Positions 29,967-39,217 of a DNA stretch of 64,000 nt are shown piece by piece (position 1 is the stretch's first letter; each line of letters starts with the position of its first letter). Location of the stretch: NCBI GenBank assembly GCA_026707145.1, contig JAPOXK010000023.1, positions 62,001 through 126,000 of the forward strand, written 5' to 3'. Both the position numbers and the translations under genes were made by a program. This DNA is from Chloroflexota bacterium. Its GTDB lineage: Bacteria; Chloroflexota; Dehalococcoidia; Bin125. The notes under the pieces were generated by a model, which had not been told where the DNA came from, ran no database searches, and worked only from the letters and a program-made list of their open reading frames with translations.

Positions 29967-32555
29967 GCCGTCCTCGCCGGGCCGCACCGTGACGCGGGTC
30001 TCAGTGCCGTCAAGGAGTTGGTTCACGCTTCCGCCGGCGACGAGAGCAGCGATGTAGATGGTTCCCTCTGGGACATCCTCCGTCACTTTTGCGGGAAGCG
30101 TGAGCGTCGTGCCGTTGGATCCGATCCGAGCGGCTTGTCCATTGCTGAGACCGAGGTCCGCTGCGTCGCGCGGGTGGACTTCCACAGCTTCGCTCCGGTG
30201 GAGCCGGTCGGCGTCCGGCAGGCGCAGGGCGGCGGCTTCCCGGTCCGTGTAGAGGTCGCGGCCGGTGAGCAGTACGAGGCCCGCATCGACATCGGTGGTC
30301 GCCGTCGGCTGGGCGAGAGGCAGCAGACCTTTAGCGGTCGCGGGTTTACCGGGCAGGCGACGACCGCGAAGTAGTTCGCTGTAAGCCGTGTTCTGGTAAC
30401 CGGCGACGGTGTGGCTGATCTCCGCCATGACGTCTGCGGCTGAGTCGTACTTGAAGGACACAGCGTCCGAGGGACGCTGGGCAGCATTAGCGAGAGCCAT
30501 GCCGAGGGCGGCGAGGTGAGTCCAGGCGGGAGCCGCGTGGCCCTGCCCGGTCAGCGCCTGACGCTGACGCAGCAGCTGGCGGTCGGCGGTGGTGAGGGTG
30601 CCGTCCTTGGCGTAGGGCGAGACATCGGGAAGGAGATGGGTCGCGAGGGCGGTGGTGTCGGTCGGGATGTCGTCGATGACGAGGCAGAGGTCGAGGGCTT
30701 CAAGCGCGGCACGGGTGTGGACGCGGTGGGGAAGGGTGAGTATCGGATTGTCCTTGGCGATGACCAGGGCTTTGAGCGTGCCCGCGCGGGCCGCGTCCAA
30801 CATGCTCGCGATACCGAGACCGGCGTCGCCGGGACGAACACCCATCTCGCGCAAGCCGACGGCGTTGGCGTCGGCGGGTAAGAGGTGCAGGGCTGCGGCG
30901 GCGGCCTTGGCGCCTCTGAGGGCGATGGCAAGGTTGGTGGCGACGGCGGCTTGCGCGGCGGCCTGGGTGGGATTGGAACGCGAGGGCGCACAGATAACCG
31001 CGAGGCTGTTGCCGCGGCCGGCGGCGAGGATGCCTGCTGCTTCAGCGACGTTGGCAGGGACGGTCATGGTTGGGAGATCGGGGGCCATGTCGCCGAGGTC
31101 GGCGCGGATCGCAGCGTCGGCAAGCAGGGCATGCAGCAGGGCCGAAGCGGTGCTCGCCGTGTTTCCGCGTGGAGCGCGGAGGACGACCGCGGCGAAATCA
31201 TCGATCTCCGAGGCGCGCGGGCCGATGCTGACGAGCTTGGCGCTGCGGTTGACGACGGTGTCCTTGATACGCAGCGCGGCGATGTTGTGACTGGATTCGA
31301 GGTCGTCGGCGATGACGAGTAGCGTGTCGGCATGCTCGATGTCGGCGAGGGAAGCGGGAAGGCGTTCGTGGCCGAAGGCTGTGCGGAGGGGTTGGGCCAC
31401 AGCTCCGTCGATGTAGCCGGCGCTCGAGTCGAGGTGAGGGCTGCCGATCAGAGCGGCGAGGCGGCGGAGGAGGTAGTTGTCCTCGTTGGTGGCGACGCCG
31501 GAGCCGAGGAAACCGATCGCCTCGGGGCCGTGCTGTGTGACGATCGCGTGAAGTTTGGCGGCGGCGTCTTCGATCACGGCCTGCGGGTGAGCGTCCGTGG
31601 CAGCGGGGCCGCGGCCGAGCCGTCCTGTCTTGAGACGGTGCTTATCACGGATCTGGTCGTAGCCGAAGCGGCCGCGTACGCAGATCTGGTTCCGGCTAAC
31701 GTCGTTGCCTTGCCCGGGACGAACGATGACGCCCCGGCCGTTGCGCACGCCGAGTTGAATGGTGCAGCCGATGGAGCACTCGGTGCAGGCGGTGCCGACC
31801 CAGCGGTCGGGCCGGGCGATCCACTTATTCGGGGCTTCCATGAGCGTGGCGGTGGGGCAGACGTCGATGCAAGCGCCACAGAAGTCGCAGTTGGACTCGT
31901 CGATGCGGCCTCCAGCTCCGAAAGCGATGCGGGTGGAGAAGCCGCGTCCGGCCAAGGCGATGGCCGTAGTGTGCCGGAGTTCGTCGCAGGCGCGCACGCA
32001 GCGTGAGCAGAGGATGCACATCTGAGGGTCGAATTCGAGGAAGGGATTGTGCGTGTCGGGGGGAGGCTGCTCGTACTGGTAGAACGTCCGGGCCTCGTCG
32101 AGGTAGGGCTCGATGTTGGCACGGCCGATCGCGGCCATATCGGAGGCTGTCTGAAGTTCGCACCGGTAGTTCTTGGAGCAGGTGACGCAGCGGTGCGTGA
32201 TGGTGTTGTCGCGCAGACAGATCTCGCCGGTCTTGCAGTGCTCGGTGCGGTGGCAGGTGAGGCAGCGATCGGAGTGATTGGCGAGGATGATCGCCATGAC
32301 CTCTTGGCGCATGGCGAGAACGGCTGGGGTATCGGTGCGTACGGCCATACCGTCGGCAACGAGGGTGCTGCAGGCGAGAGGGAGGCCACGGGCGCCCTCG
32401 ATCTCAACGACGCAGGTGCGGCAGCCAGCGTGAGGAGGGAGACCGTCGATATAGCAGAGATTGGAGATGTAGAAGCCGTGTTCCTTGATCACTTCGACGA
32501 GCGGGCGCCCTTCCTCCACGTCAAAGGGCTGGTTGTTGATGGTGATGCGGGCCAC
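29952..32555 (-). CDS. nuoG: NADH-quinone oxidoreductase subunit G-like (2Fe-2S + 4Fe-4S + molybdopterin-type domain)
   Basis: CRTCVVEIEGARGLPLACST; CLTCHRTEHCKTGEICL; CILCSRCVRACDEL; CDFCGACIDVCPT; CTECSIGCTIQL; GTG start at 32555. Confidence 0.85.
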   Translation of the reverse strand: MARITINNQPFDVEEGRPLVEVIKEHGFYISNLCYIDGLPPHAGCRTCVVEIEGARGLPLACSTLVADGMAVRTDTPAVLAMRQEVMAIILANHSDRCLTCHRTEHCKTGEICLRDNTITHRCVTCSKNYRCELQTASDMAAIGRANIEPYLDEARTFYQYEQPPPDTHNPFLEFDPQMCILCSRCVRACDELRHTTAIALAGRGFSTRIAFGAGGRIDESNCDFCGACIDVCPTATLMEAPNKWIARPDRWVGTACTECSIGCTIQLGVRNGRGVIVRPGQGNDVSRNQICVRGRFGYDQIRDKHRLKTGRLGRGPAATDAHPQAVIEDAAAKLHAIVTQHGPEAIGFLGSGVATNEDNYLLRRLAALIGSPHLDSSAGYIDGAVAQPLRTAFGHERLPASLADIEHADTLLVIADDLESSHNIAALRIKDTVVNRSAKLVSIGPRASEIDDFAAVVLRAPRGNTASTASALLHALLADAAIRADLGDMAPDLPTMTVPANVAEAAGILAAGRGNSLAVICAPSRSNPTQAAAQAAVATNLAIALRGAKAAAAALHLLPADANAVGLREMGVRPGDAGLGIASMLDAARAGTLKALVIAKDNPILTLPHRVHTRAALEALDLCLVIDDIPTDTTALATHLLPDVSPYAKDGTLTTADRQLLRQRQALTGQGHAAPAWTHLAALGMALANAAQRPSDAVSFKYDSAADVMAEISHTVAGYQNTAYSELLRGRRLPGKPATAKGLLPLAQPTATTDVDAGLVLLTGRDLYTDREAAALRLPDADRLHRSEAVEVHPRDAADLGLSNGQAARIGSNGTTLTLPAKVTEDVPEGTIYIAALVAGGSVNQLLDGTETRVTVRPGEDGSVQR

Positions 32556-32568
32556 GGGCGTGCTCGGC

Positions 32569-33051
32569 TTAATGGTGCTGCCGCTGGTCGGCAGGGTGGA
32601 TCGTCTGGGGCACGGCGGGTTGGCCGTTGGGGTAGAGCCAGTCGTTCTTTTGCAGGTAGTCGTTGGCGAGTTCGATGAGCTTGGGCTTGTCGCGGTAGAG
32701 CTGGTTGGGGTCGGTGACGACATCGTTATAGGGGCCGCCGACTTGGATCGCTTCGTAGGGACAGGCCTCGACGCAAAGGGCGCAGTACATGCAGAGGCGG
32801 AAGTCGATCTCGTAGCGCTCAACGAGGAATGAGCCATCCTCGCGCGGCTGGGTTTGCACGAGGATGCAGCCGTCCGGACAGGCCTGAGCGCAGGTGCTGC
32901 AGCCGGTGCAGCGCTCGACGAACCAGACGAGGTTGGTGCGTGCGCGCTTGGGGATCGGACGCGTTTCATCGGGGAACTGGACGGTGACGGGTGGGCGGAC
33001 CAAGTGCTTGACCGTGGTGAGCATGCCTTTGGCGACGCCGAGGCCGTACAT
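32569..33051 (-). CDS. nuoI: NADH-quinone oxidoreductase subunit I-like ferredoxin
   Basis: CTGCSTCAQACPDGC and CMYCALCVEACPYEAI (two 4Fe-4S motifs). Confidence 0.85.
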   Translation of the reverse strand: MYGLGVAKGMLTTVKHLVRPPVTVQFPDETRPIPKRARTNLVWFVERCTGCSTCAQACPDGCILVQTQPREDGSFLVERYEIDFRLCMYCALCVEACPYEAIQVGGPYNDVVTDPNQLYRDKPKLIELANDYLQKNDWLYPNGQPAVPQTIHPADQRQHH

Positions 33052-33743
33052 CAGGAGTTGCCGCCGAGGAGGATGTCGTGGGGTAGGGCGCCGGTTTCAG
33101 GGTCGCGAGGGAGGCCGTCCTTGCTGAGGTAGGGTGGGAAGAGCGACTCGAGCTCACGGCGGATGGGGTCGTCGGGGGGGAGCATCGCGGAGAAGTCGCC
33201 GCTGGGCTCGGGACGCTGTCGCTTTCCGGTGAGCCCTTCTTGTTTCATGACGTCCTGCAGCAGCATGAGCCCGGAGAGGAGCGATTCAGGACGGGGCGGG
33301 CAACCGGGGACGTAGACATCGACGGGGACGACGTTGTTTACGCCGGGCAGCACGCTGTAGCCGTGCGCGAAGGGCCCGCCGATATTGCTGCACGATCCCA
33401 TGGAGATCACATACTTGGGCTCCGCCATCTGGAGGTAGATGCGGCGGACCGGGACGGCCATCTTCCAGGTGACAGTGCCCGCGACGATCATGAGGTCAGC
33501 CTGGCGCGGGGAGGCTCGGAAGACTTCGGCGCCGAAGCGCGCGATATCGTAGCGGGAGGTGGCGGTGGCGATCATCTCGATCGCGCAGCAGGCGAGCCCG
33601 AACATCACCGGCCAAAGCGAGGAGCGGCGAGCCCAAGTGAGGACGGCGTCCACACGGGTGAGGAGCAGCTGCTGGCTAAGGTCGGTCTCAATGGAGTCGG
33701 CGCTCGCGTCAAGCACCGGGATGCGGTCGGGATCGTGCGGCAT
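33051..33743 (-). CDS. nuoB: NADH-quinone oxidoreductase subunit B-like
   Basis: [82 protein letters not shown]. Confidence 0.95.
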   Translation of the reverse strand: MPHDPDRIPVLDASADSIETDLSQQLLLTRVDAVLTWARRSSLWPVMFGLACCAIEMIATATSRYDIARFGAEVFRASPRQADLMIVAGTVTWKMAVPVRRIYLQMAEPKYVISMGSCSNIGGPFAHGYSVLPGVNNVVPVDVYVPGCPPRPESLLSGLMLLQDVMKQEGLTGKRQRPEPSGDFSAMLPPDDPIRRELESLFPPYLSKDGLPRDPETGALPHDILLGGNS

Positions 33744-33847
33744 CTTCCGCCTTTCGCTTTCTGGCCGCGCGCGGCACGGGCTGAGCTTGGAGAACTCCTG
33801 CCGGTGCGCTTGGGCCAATCATATCTGCTCGTGGCGTCTGGGGCGCG

Positions 33848-35017
33848 TTATGCGACGGGGGAAAGGGAGCGGAGGCGGTCGATCACTTGGGGGAGTTCCG
33901 CCGCGACTCTGTCAACGTGGGAGTCATCGTTCTCGGCGCCGAAGCTGAGGCGGACGGCGGCGTGGGCGAGGTCGCTGTCGACGCCCATCGCGGTGAGGAC
34001 GTGGCTGGGTTCGGTGGAGCCGGTGCTACAGGCCGAGCCGCTGCTGGCAGCGATGCCGGCCATATCGAGCTGGAGGAGGATGCTCTCGCCTTCCACTCCA
34101 CTGAAGCAGAGGCTGAGGTTGTTGGGGAGGCGGCGGTCGAAATCCACCGGGCCGTTCAGGTGCAGGCCGTCGATGCGCTCGCGCAGATCGAGCCAAAGGT
34201 TGTCGCGGAGCCGGCGGACGTGGTCGCTGTGCTGTTCGCGCTCCCGGATGGCGAGCTCCAGCGCTGTGGCGAAGGCGACTGCGCCGGCGACGTTCTCTGT
34301 GCCCGCGCGCCGCTCGCGCTCTTGACTGCCGCCGAGGATCTGAGGCTCCAGCTCCGTGCGCCGGCGAACGTAGAGGAGGCCGATGCCTTTGGGGCCGTAG
34401 ATCTTGTGGGCAGTGAGCGAGATGAGATCGACGCCGAGGATGTCGGGGCGGATATCGAGAACGCCGGCAGCCTGCACGGCATCGGTGTGGACGAGGGTGT
34501 GGGGGTTGCGTTCCTTGACGGCGCGGGCGATCTCGGCGATGGGTTGCAGGGTGCCGACCTCGTTGTTGGCCGCCATGATGGTGACGAGGGCCGTATCTTC
34601 GCGGAGGGCGGCTTGGACGGCCGCTGGCTCGACGAAGCCTTCGCTGTCGACCGGGATCAACGTCACGTCGCAGCCCGCACGCTTGATGGCCTCCAGCGTG
34701 TGCAGGACGGCGTGATGTTCGATCGGAGTGCTGATGACGTGCCGACCGAGCTCTGAACGGGAGGCGAGCGCGCCGCGGAGGGCGAGATTGTCGGATTCGG
34801 TGCCGCCGGACGTGAAGATAATTTCGGCAGGCAGGCATTCCAGCAGACCGGCGACCTGCTCGCGGGCTTCGTCGAGGCCGCGCCGGGCCCGCTGGGCCTC
34901 CATGTAGATGCCGGAAGGATTGCCCCACGCGTTCTGGTAGTAGGGGATCATGGCGGCGAGCACGCGGGGATCGACGGGGGTGGTGGCGGCGTGGTCCAGG
35001 TAGATCCGGTCGGGCAT
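33848..35017 (-). CDS. Cysteine desulfurase (NifS/IscS family), paralog 2
   Basis: MPDRIYLDHAATTPVDPRVLAAM...FTSGGTESDNLALRG...SLTAHKIYGPKGIGLLYVRRR...SSGSACSTGSTEPSHVLTAMG. Confidence 0.95.
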   Translation of the reverse strand: MPDRIYLDHAATTPVDPRVLAAMIPYYQNAWGNPSGIYMEAQRARRGLDEAREQVAGLLECLPAEIIFTSGGTESDNLALRGALASRSELGRHVISTPIEHHAVLHTLEAIKRAGCDVTLIPVDSEGFVEPAAVQAALREDTALVTIMAANNEVGTLQPIAEIARAVKERNPHTLVHTDAVQAAGVLDIRPDILGVDLISLTAHKIYGPKGIGLLYVRRRTELEPQILGGSQERERRAGTENVAGAVAFATALELAIREREQHSDHVRRLRDNLWLDLRERIDGLHLNGPVDFDRRLPNNLSLCFSGVEGESILLQLDMAGIAASSGSACSTGSTEPSHVLTAMGVDSDLAHAAVRLSFGAENDDSHVDRVAAELPQVIDRLRSLSPVA

Positions 35018-35186
35018 GGTACGCTCTCCTGCGGAAGCGCCCGCTGGTTCCAGGCTATAGACGCTCTTTCATGGGGGTCAATATGATGCATGGGGATCGG
35101 CAACGCTGAGAATTTCCCTCTTGAGGGAGAGGCCTGCCGGACTGCAGCTAGAGTCGCCGGTGCGACGATCTTGCGGAGAAGAGTTC

Positions 35187-35570
35187 ATGACGACAGTTGT
35201 GCCAGAGATCCTTACGGTGACCGACCTCGCGGCCGAGAAGGCGGGGGCCATGCTCAAAGAGAAGGGCTACGAGGACGGATACCTGCGCGTGTTCGTGGTG
35301 GGCGGCGGCTGCAGCGGCTACCAGTATGGGATGGCGCTGGCGACGGAGAAGGAAGAGGACGATACCGAGATCGTCAAGGGCAATGTGCGCTTCCTCGTGG
35401 ACCCCGAAAGCGCGCCGCTGATCGGGGGGTCGCAGGTGGATTACATCGACGACGTGATGAAGCAGGGTTTCAGCATCTCCAATCCCAACGCGGCGCGATC
35501 CTGCGCCTGTGGAACGTCATTCGACACGGCGGAGGCGTCGGGGGCGAGCCAGGCACGGTCCTGCTGCTAA
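35187..35570 (+). CDS. Iron-sulfur cluster assembly/insertion protein (IscA/ErpA family)
   Basis: LTVTDLAAEKAGAMLKEKGYEDGYLRVFVVGGGCSGYQYGMAL...SNPNAARSCACGTSF. Confidence 0.9.
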   Translation: MTTVVPEILTVTDLAAEKAGAMLKEKGYEDGYLRVFVVGGGCSGYQYGMALATEKEEDDTEIVKGNVRFLVDPESAPLIGGSQVDYIDDVMKQGFSISNPNAARSCACGTSFDTAEASGASQARSCC

Positions 35571-35591
35571 GCGCACTCGCGTTGTAAGCTG

Positions 35592-35623
35592 AACGGCCCG
35601 CCGTCGGCGGGCCGTTTTCTTTT
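35592..35623 (+). terminator. Rho-independent terminator
   Basis: aacggcccgccgtcggcgggccgttttctttt: GC stem plus T tract after the IscA gene. Confidence 0.85.
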
Positions 35624-35682
35624 GAGACGTCCTTTCTGGTTGTCGCGCTTCGAATGGAAGCGACCGAGCCGCTAGGCTGCCA

Positions 35683-36609
35683 GTGGAGCGATATGCAGGC
35701 GTGACGGCAAGCGAGCAGGGCCCCGTGGACTATCGCCTCCGGCGCAAGCTGGATGCCGGAGAGTGGATTCTGTCCGTGGAACTGGATCCGCCCCACGGGC
35801 TCTCAGCCGAAGATGGGGTCGCCGCCGCCGAAGCCTTGCGCGAGGCCGGCGTGGATTGCGTCGACGTGGGCGACAGTCCGATGGCGTCGGTGCGGATGAG
35901 CCCGCTGGCGTTTGCGGCGGAGGTACAGCGCCGGACGCGCGTGGAGGCGATCGTCCACTTCGCCGCGCGCGACCGGAACTTGATGGCGCTCCAGTCGGAC
36001 CTGTTGGGAGGGCATATGCAGGGGATTCGCTCGGTGATCGCGCTGTCGGGCGATCCGCCGGCGCTGGGCCGCTATGCCAACGCGACCGGCGTCTGGGACG
36101 TGAAGGCGGAAGGCTTGATCGAACTGATCGCCACGCTCAACAGTGGCGTTGATTCGGCGGGTCACGCGCTGGGCGGCGAGGCGGCGTTCACGATCGCGGC
36201 GGCCGCGAATCCCGGAGCCTCCGATCTGGACACGGAGCTTGCGCGGCTGGGCGAGAAGGCCCGACGCGGAGCTGATGTGTTCTTCACGCAGCCGTCGTAC
36301 GAGTTGGAGGTGGTCGAGCGGTTCTTGGAGCGGGCGGAGGCGATAGGACGGCCGGTGATTTTGGGGGTGATGCCCTTGGTGAGCGGTCGCAACGCGCGCT
36401 ACATGGCGGAGAACGTCCCCGGTGTTACGGTGCCGCCGACGGTGGTAGAGGCCATGGAGCGTGCCGGCGATGGCGCGGCGGAGCTCGGTCTGGAGATGGC
36501 GTACGAGTTCGTGCAGGCCGTGCGGGGCTGGAGCGCGGGTGTGTATGTGATCCCGCTGCTGGGCAGGATCGCGGGCGTGGTGGAGCTCGTACGCCAGGTC
36601 CGTCAGTAG
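35683..36609 (+). CDS. metF: Methylenetetrahydrofolate reductase
   Basis: WILSVELDPPHG...VDCVDVGDSP...RDRNLMALQSDLLGGHMQGIRSVIALSGDPP...GADVFFTQPSYELEVVERFL. Confidence 0.85.
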   Translation: MERYAGVTASEQGPVDYRLRRKLDAGEWILSVELDPPHGLSAEDGVAAAEALREAGVDCVDVGDSPMASVRMSPLAFAAEVQRRTRVEAIVHFAARDRNLMALQSDLLGGHMQGIRSVIALSGDPPALGRYANATGVWDVKAEGLIELIATLNSGVDSAGHALGGEAAFTIAAAANPGASDLDTELARLGEKARRGADVFFTQPSYELEVVERFLERAEAIGRPVILGVMPLVSGRNARYMAENVPGVTVPPTVVEAMERAGDGAAELGLEMAYEFVQAVRGWSAGVYVIPLLGRIAGVVELVRQVRQ

Positions 36610-36851
36610 TCTCGGGAAGGAGCCGTCCCCAGGCCGCGCAGCGCGTCGTGCTGATCCGGCGTGCTCTCGGATGGAAGGAAGGGTGCGGGCGGGCCGAGGT
36701 ATGCTCGGACGCGAGCGAGGCGCTTCATGGCCCGCCCGCGGACGCGATGGCGGCGTGTCGCTCTTGTTGTGAACGGCCGATGCGGTGATGCAGGGGCCGG
36801 GCCACGCTGTGTGGCGCGTCGCGTTCGGTGCGGCGAGGAAGGAGCGCTTCA

Positions 36852-37058
36852 GTGCTGACGGAGATCTGGGAATCCGATCCGTTTTCGGAGAGGAAAGAGT
36901 CGCTGATCGACACGCTGGATACCGATTACTTTTGGTCGAAGGGAGATACCTTCGTGGTGACCAGAGGCGGGGGGCGCCGCCGCTTTCGAGTGCTGTCCGC
37001 CCAGGTGGAGTTCGGTGATGAGGGACTCAGACGAGAAGTGCTGGCGCTCAAGATTTAG
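36852..37058 (+). CDS. Small hypothetical protein
   Basis: GTG start; VLTEIWESDPFSERKESLIDTLDTDYFWSKGDTFVVTRGGGRRRFRVLSAQVEFGDEGLRREVLALKI. Confidence 0.45.
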   Translation: MLTEIWESDPFSERKESLIDTLDTDYFWSKGDTFVVTRGGGRRRFRVLSAQVEFGDEGLRREVLALKI

Positions 37059-37087
37059 CGCGATTCGGCGGCTGATGCGCGAGCGGG

Positions 37088-37714
37088 GTGCACATGACGC
37101 TGTCCCAGACACTCGTATCGCTGAGCGATGAGGCGCGCCGCTGCCGCCGCTGTCCTGGCATGCGGGCGGGATCGAGTGTGCTGGGGCAGGCGAACGGACC
37201 GGTGTCGGCGGCGGTCATGTTCGTGGCGGAAGCGCCGGGCTATCTGGGCGCGGTGCGCAGCGGCGTGCCTCTGCGGGGCGACCGCAGCGGCGATAATTTC
37301 GAGCGGTACTGTGGGTTGGCCGGCATCGATCGCGCGGCGGTGTTCGTGACCAATGCGGTCTTGTGCCACCCACCCGGCCCGCGGGGTGCTAACCGGACGC
37401 CCCGCAAGGAGGAGGTGGCGGCCTGCTCGCGATTCCTGCGCCGGCAGATCGTGCTTGTCGATCCGTCGTTGGTGGTGGCGCTTGGGCGGGTGGCCTTGGA
37501 TGCGCTGGGCAGGATTGAGTCGCACGGGCTGCGGTTCGGCGTGGATACCGGACGGATTGAACCTTGGGGGGATCGGCATATCGTGTCGCTCTATCACCCG
37601 TCGGGACAGACGATGGGTCGGCGCTCGCGTGCGCAGCAGGATGCCGACTACGGCGCGGTGGCTGCTTGGCTGGCGCAGCGCTGCGGGCCGGCGCTCGAAC
37701 CGCAGAGCATGTGA
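37088..37714 (+). CDS. Uracil-DNA glycosylase family protein (type 4/5-like)
   Basis: CRRCPGMRAGSSVLGQANGPVSAAVMFVAEAPGYLGAVRSGVPLRGDRSG...VFVTNAVLCHPPGPRGANRTP...LYHPSGQ. Confidence 0.85.
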   Translation: MHMTLSQTLVSLSDEARRCRRCPGMRAGSSVLGQANGPVSAAVMFVAEAPGYLGAVRSGVPLRGDRSGDNFERYCGLAGIDRAAVFVTNAVLCHPPGPRGANRTPRKEEVAACSRFLRRQIVLVDPSLVVALGRVALDALGRIESHGLRFGVDTGRIEPWGDRHIVSLYHPSGQTMGRRSRAQQDADYGAVAAWLAQRCGPALEPQSM

Positions 37715-37717
37715 GCT

Positions 37718-38542
37718 GTGGAATCCGACGCCCTGCCGTACGTGCTGTTCCTGGTGCTGGCCGAGCTCGCCCTGGGCGCGAGCATGGTGATGCTGGCCGT
37801 GGACCTGCGGGGCAATGCGACCGTAGGGTTCGTGCGGGCGACGGCGCTGATGGTGCCGCCGGTGATGGGGCTGGCGCTGTGGCTGGCGCTGGAGCTGGAT
37901 GGGGTTTCGGTGAACGGCTACCGGCTGGATACCGGCCCGCGTGATGCGATCGCCGTGCTGCTGGCGGTCGCCACGGGGTTGAGCGCGCTGTACCCTGCGC
38001 TGCTCTATGGGAAGCGCCCGCGCGCGGGCCGGGTGGCGGCGGGTTTCTTGGCGGCGCTGGCGCTGGTGGTGCTGGTGCTGCTCGCCGTGATGCTGCGCCT
38101 GCCGGCGTGGAACTTCGGACTGGTGTTCGCGAGCCTGTTGGCGGGCACGCTGACCTTGGGACTGGCCGCGATCGGCTTGAGTCTGGGCCACTGGTATTTG
38201 GTGACGCCGCGCCTGCCCGCCAAGCCGCTGAACGAGGTGACCTTCCTGCTGCTCGTGCTGCTGGCGGTGCAGGTGCTGCTGCTGGTGCTGGCGGTGGTGG
38301 CGCCGGTCGACGAGCGGCCGGCGGGAGGCCGGGACGTGGCGATCGAGGCGAACCGGGCGTTCTGGCTGCGCGTGGGCGTGGGCCTCGCCTTCACGCTGGT
38401 CCTGGGATGGATGGCGTGGTCGTCGTCGCGGATACGCTCCATGATGTCGGCGACGGGGCTGCTGTACCTGGTGACGGGGGCGGTCCTGGCGGGCGAGCTG
38501 CTCGCGCGGGCGTTGCTCTTCGATAGCGGCCGCGCCGTCTGA
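37718..38542 (+). CDS. Polytopic membrane protein
   Basis: 274 aa, about 8 hydrophobic segments; ...LSLGHWYLVTPRLPAKPLNEVTF... Confidence 0.65.
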   Translation: MESDALPYVLFLVLAELALGASMVMLAVDLRGNATVGFVRATALMVPPVMGLALWLALELDGVSVNGYRLDTGPRDAIAVLLAVATGLSALYPALLYGKRPRAGRVAAGFLAALALVVLVLLAVMLRLPAWNFGLVFASLLAGTLTLGLAAIGLSLGHWYLVTPRLPAKPLNEVTFLLLVLLAVQVLLLVLAVVAPVDERPAGGRDVAIEANRAFWLRVGVGLAFTLVLGWMAWSSSRIRSMMSATGLLYLVTGAVLAGELLARALLFDSGRAV

Positions 38543-38561
38543 ATCGGCTGGAGGGAGATCG

Positions 38562-39146
38562 ATGGACAATCCGACGCGTGCCGAGGCCTGGGCGCTGCTT
38601 TGCGAGTTCACGCAGTCCGACTCGCTGCGGAAGCACGCGCTCTGCGTGGCGGGAGTGATGCGGGCGTTCGCACGGAAGGCGGGAGCGGACGAGGAGCAGT
38701 GGGAGATCGCAGGCATGCTGCACGACTTCGATTACGAGCAGCATCCCGACGTGAATGAGCACGCGCGCGTTGGCGCGGGGATCATGCGGGAGCGGGGCTG
38801 GCCGGAGGTCCTGGCGCGGGCGGTGGAATCCCATAATCCAGCGACGGGGGTTTCGCGCGATTCGGCGCTGGAGAGGACGCTGTACGGCGTCGACGAGCTA
38901 TCCGGCTTTATCGTGGCGGTGGCGCTGGTGCGGCCGTCGAAGTCGATTCACGATGTCAAGGTGAAGTCGGTGCGGAAGAAGCTGAAGGAGCCGGCCTTCG
39001 CGCGCGCGGTGAATCGGGACGACATCATCAACGGTGCGGAAGAGCTAGGCGTCGAGCTGAACGATCATATCGGAGAGGTGATCGAGGCGATGCGGGGCAT
39101 CGCGGAGGAGATCGGGCTGGCGGGCGAGCCTGCGGGGGCGAGCTAA
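38562..39146 (+). CDS. HD-domain hydrolase
   Basis: SLRKHALCVAGVMRAFARKAGADEEQWEIAGMLHDFDYEQHPDVNEHARVG. Confidence 0.85.
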   Translation: MDNPTRAEAWALLCEFTQSDSLRKHALCVAGVMRAFARKAGADEEQWEIAGMLHDFDYEQHPDVNEHARVGAGIMRERGWPEVLARAVESHNPATGVSRDSALERTLYGVDELSGFIVAVALVRPSKSIHDVKVKSVRKKLKEPAFARAVNRDDIINGAEELGVELNDHIGEVIEAMRGIAEEIGLAGEPAGAS

Positions 39147-39217
39147 CGCTACCCGTCGTTCCGATCCGGGGTAGGACGTGTCGTGGTGCTCGCGTCGAGG
39201 CGTCCGTCGAGCCGTGC

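Noticed and set aside
29952-32969. Full 1005-aa extent of the nuoG ORF
   Set aside because: Residues before VARITINNQPF overlap nuoI and are arginine/serine-rich out-of-frame noise; start placed at GTG 32555.
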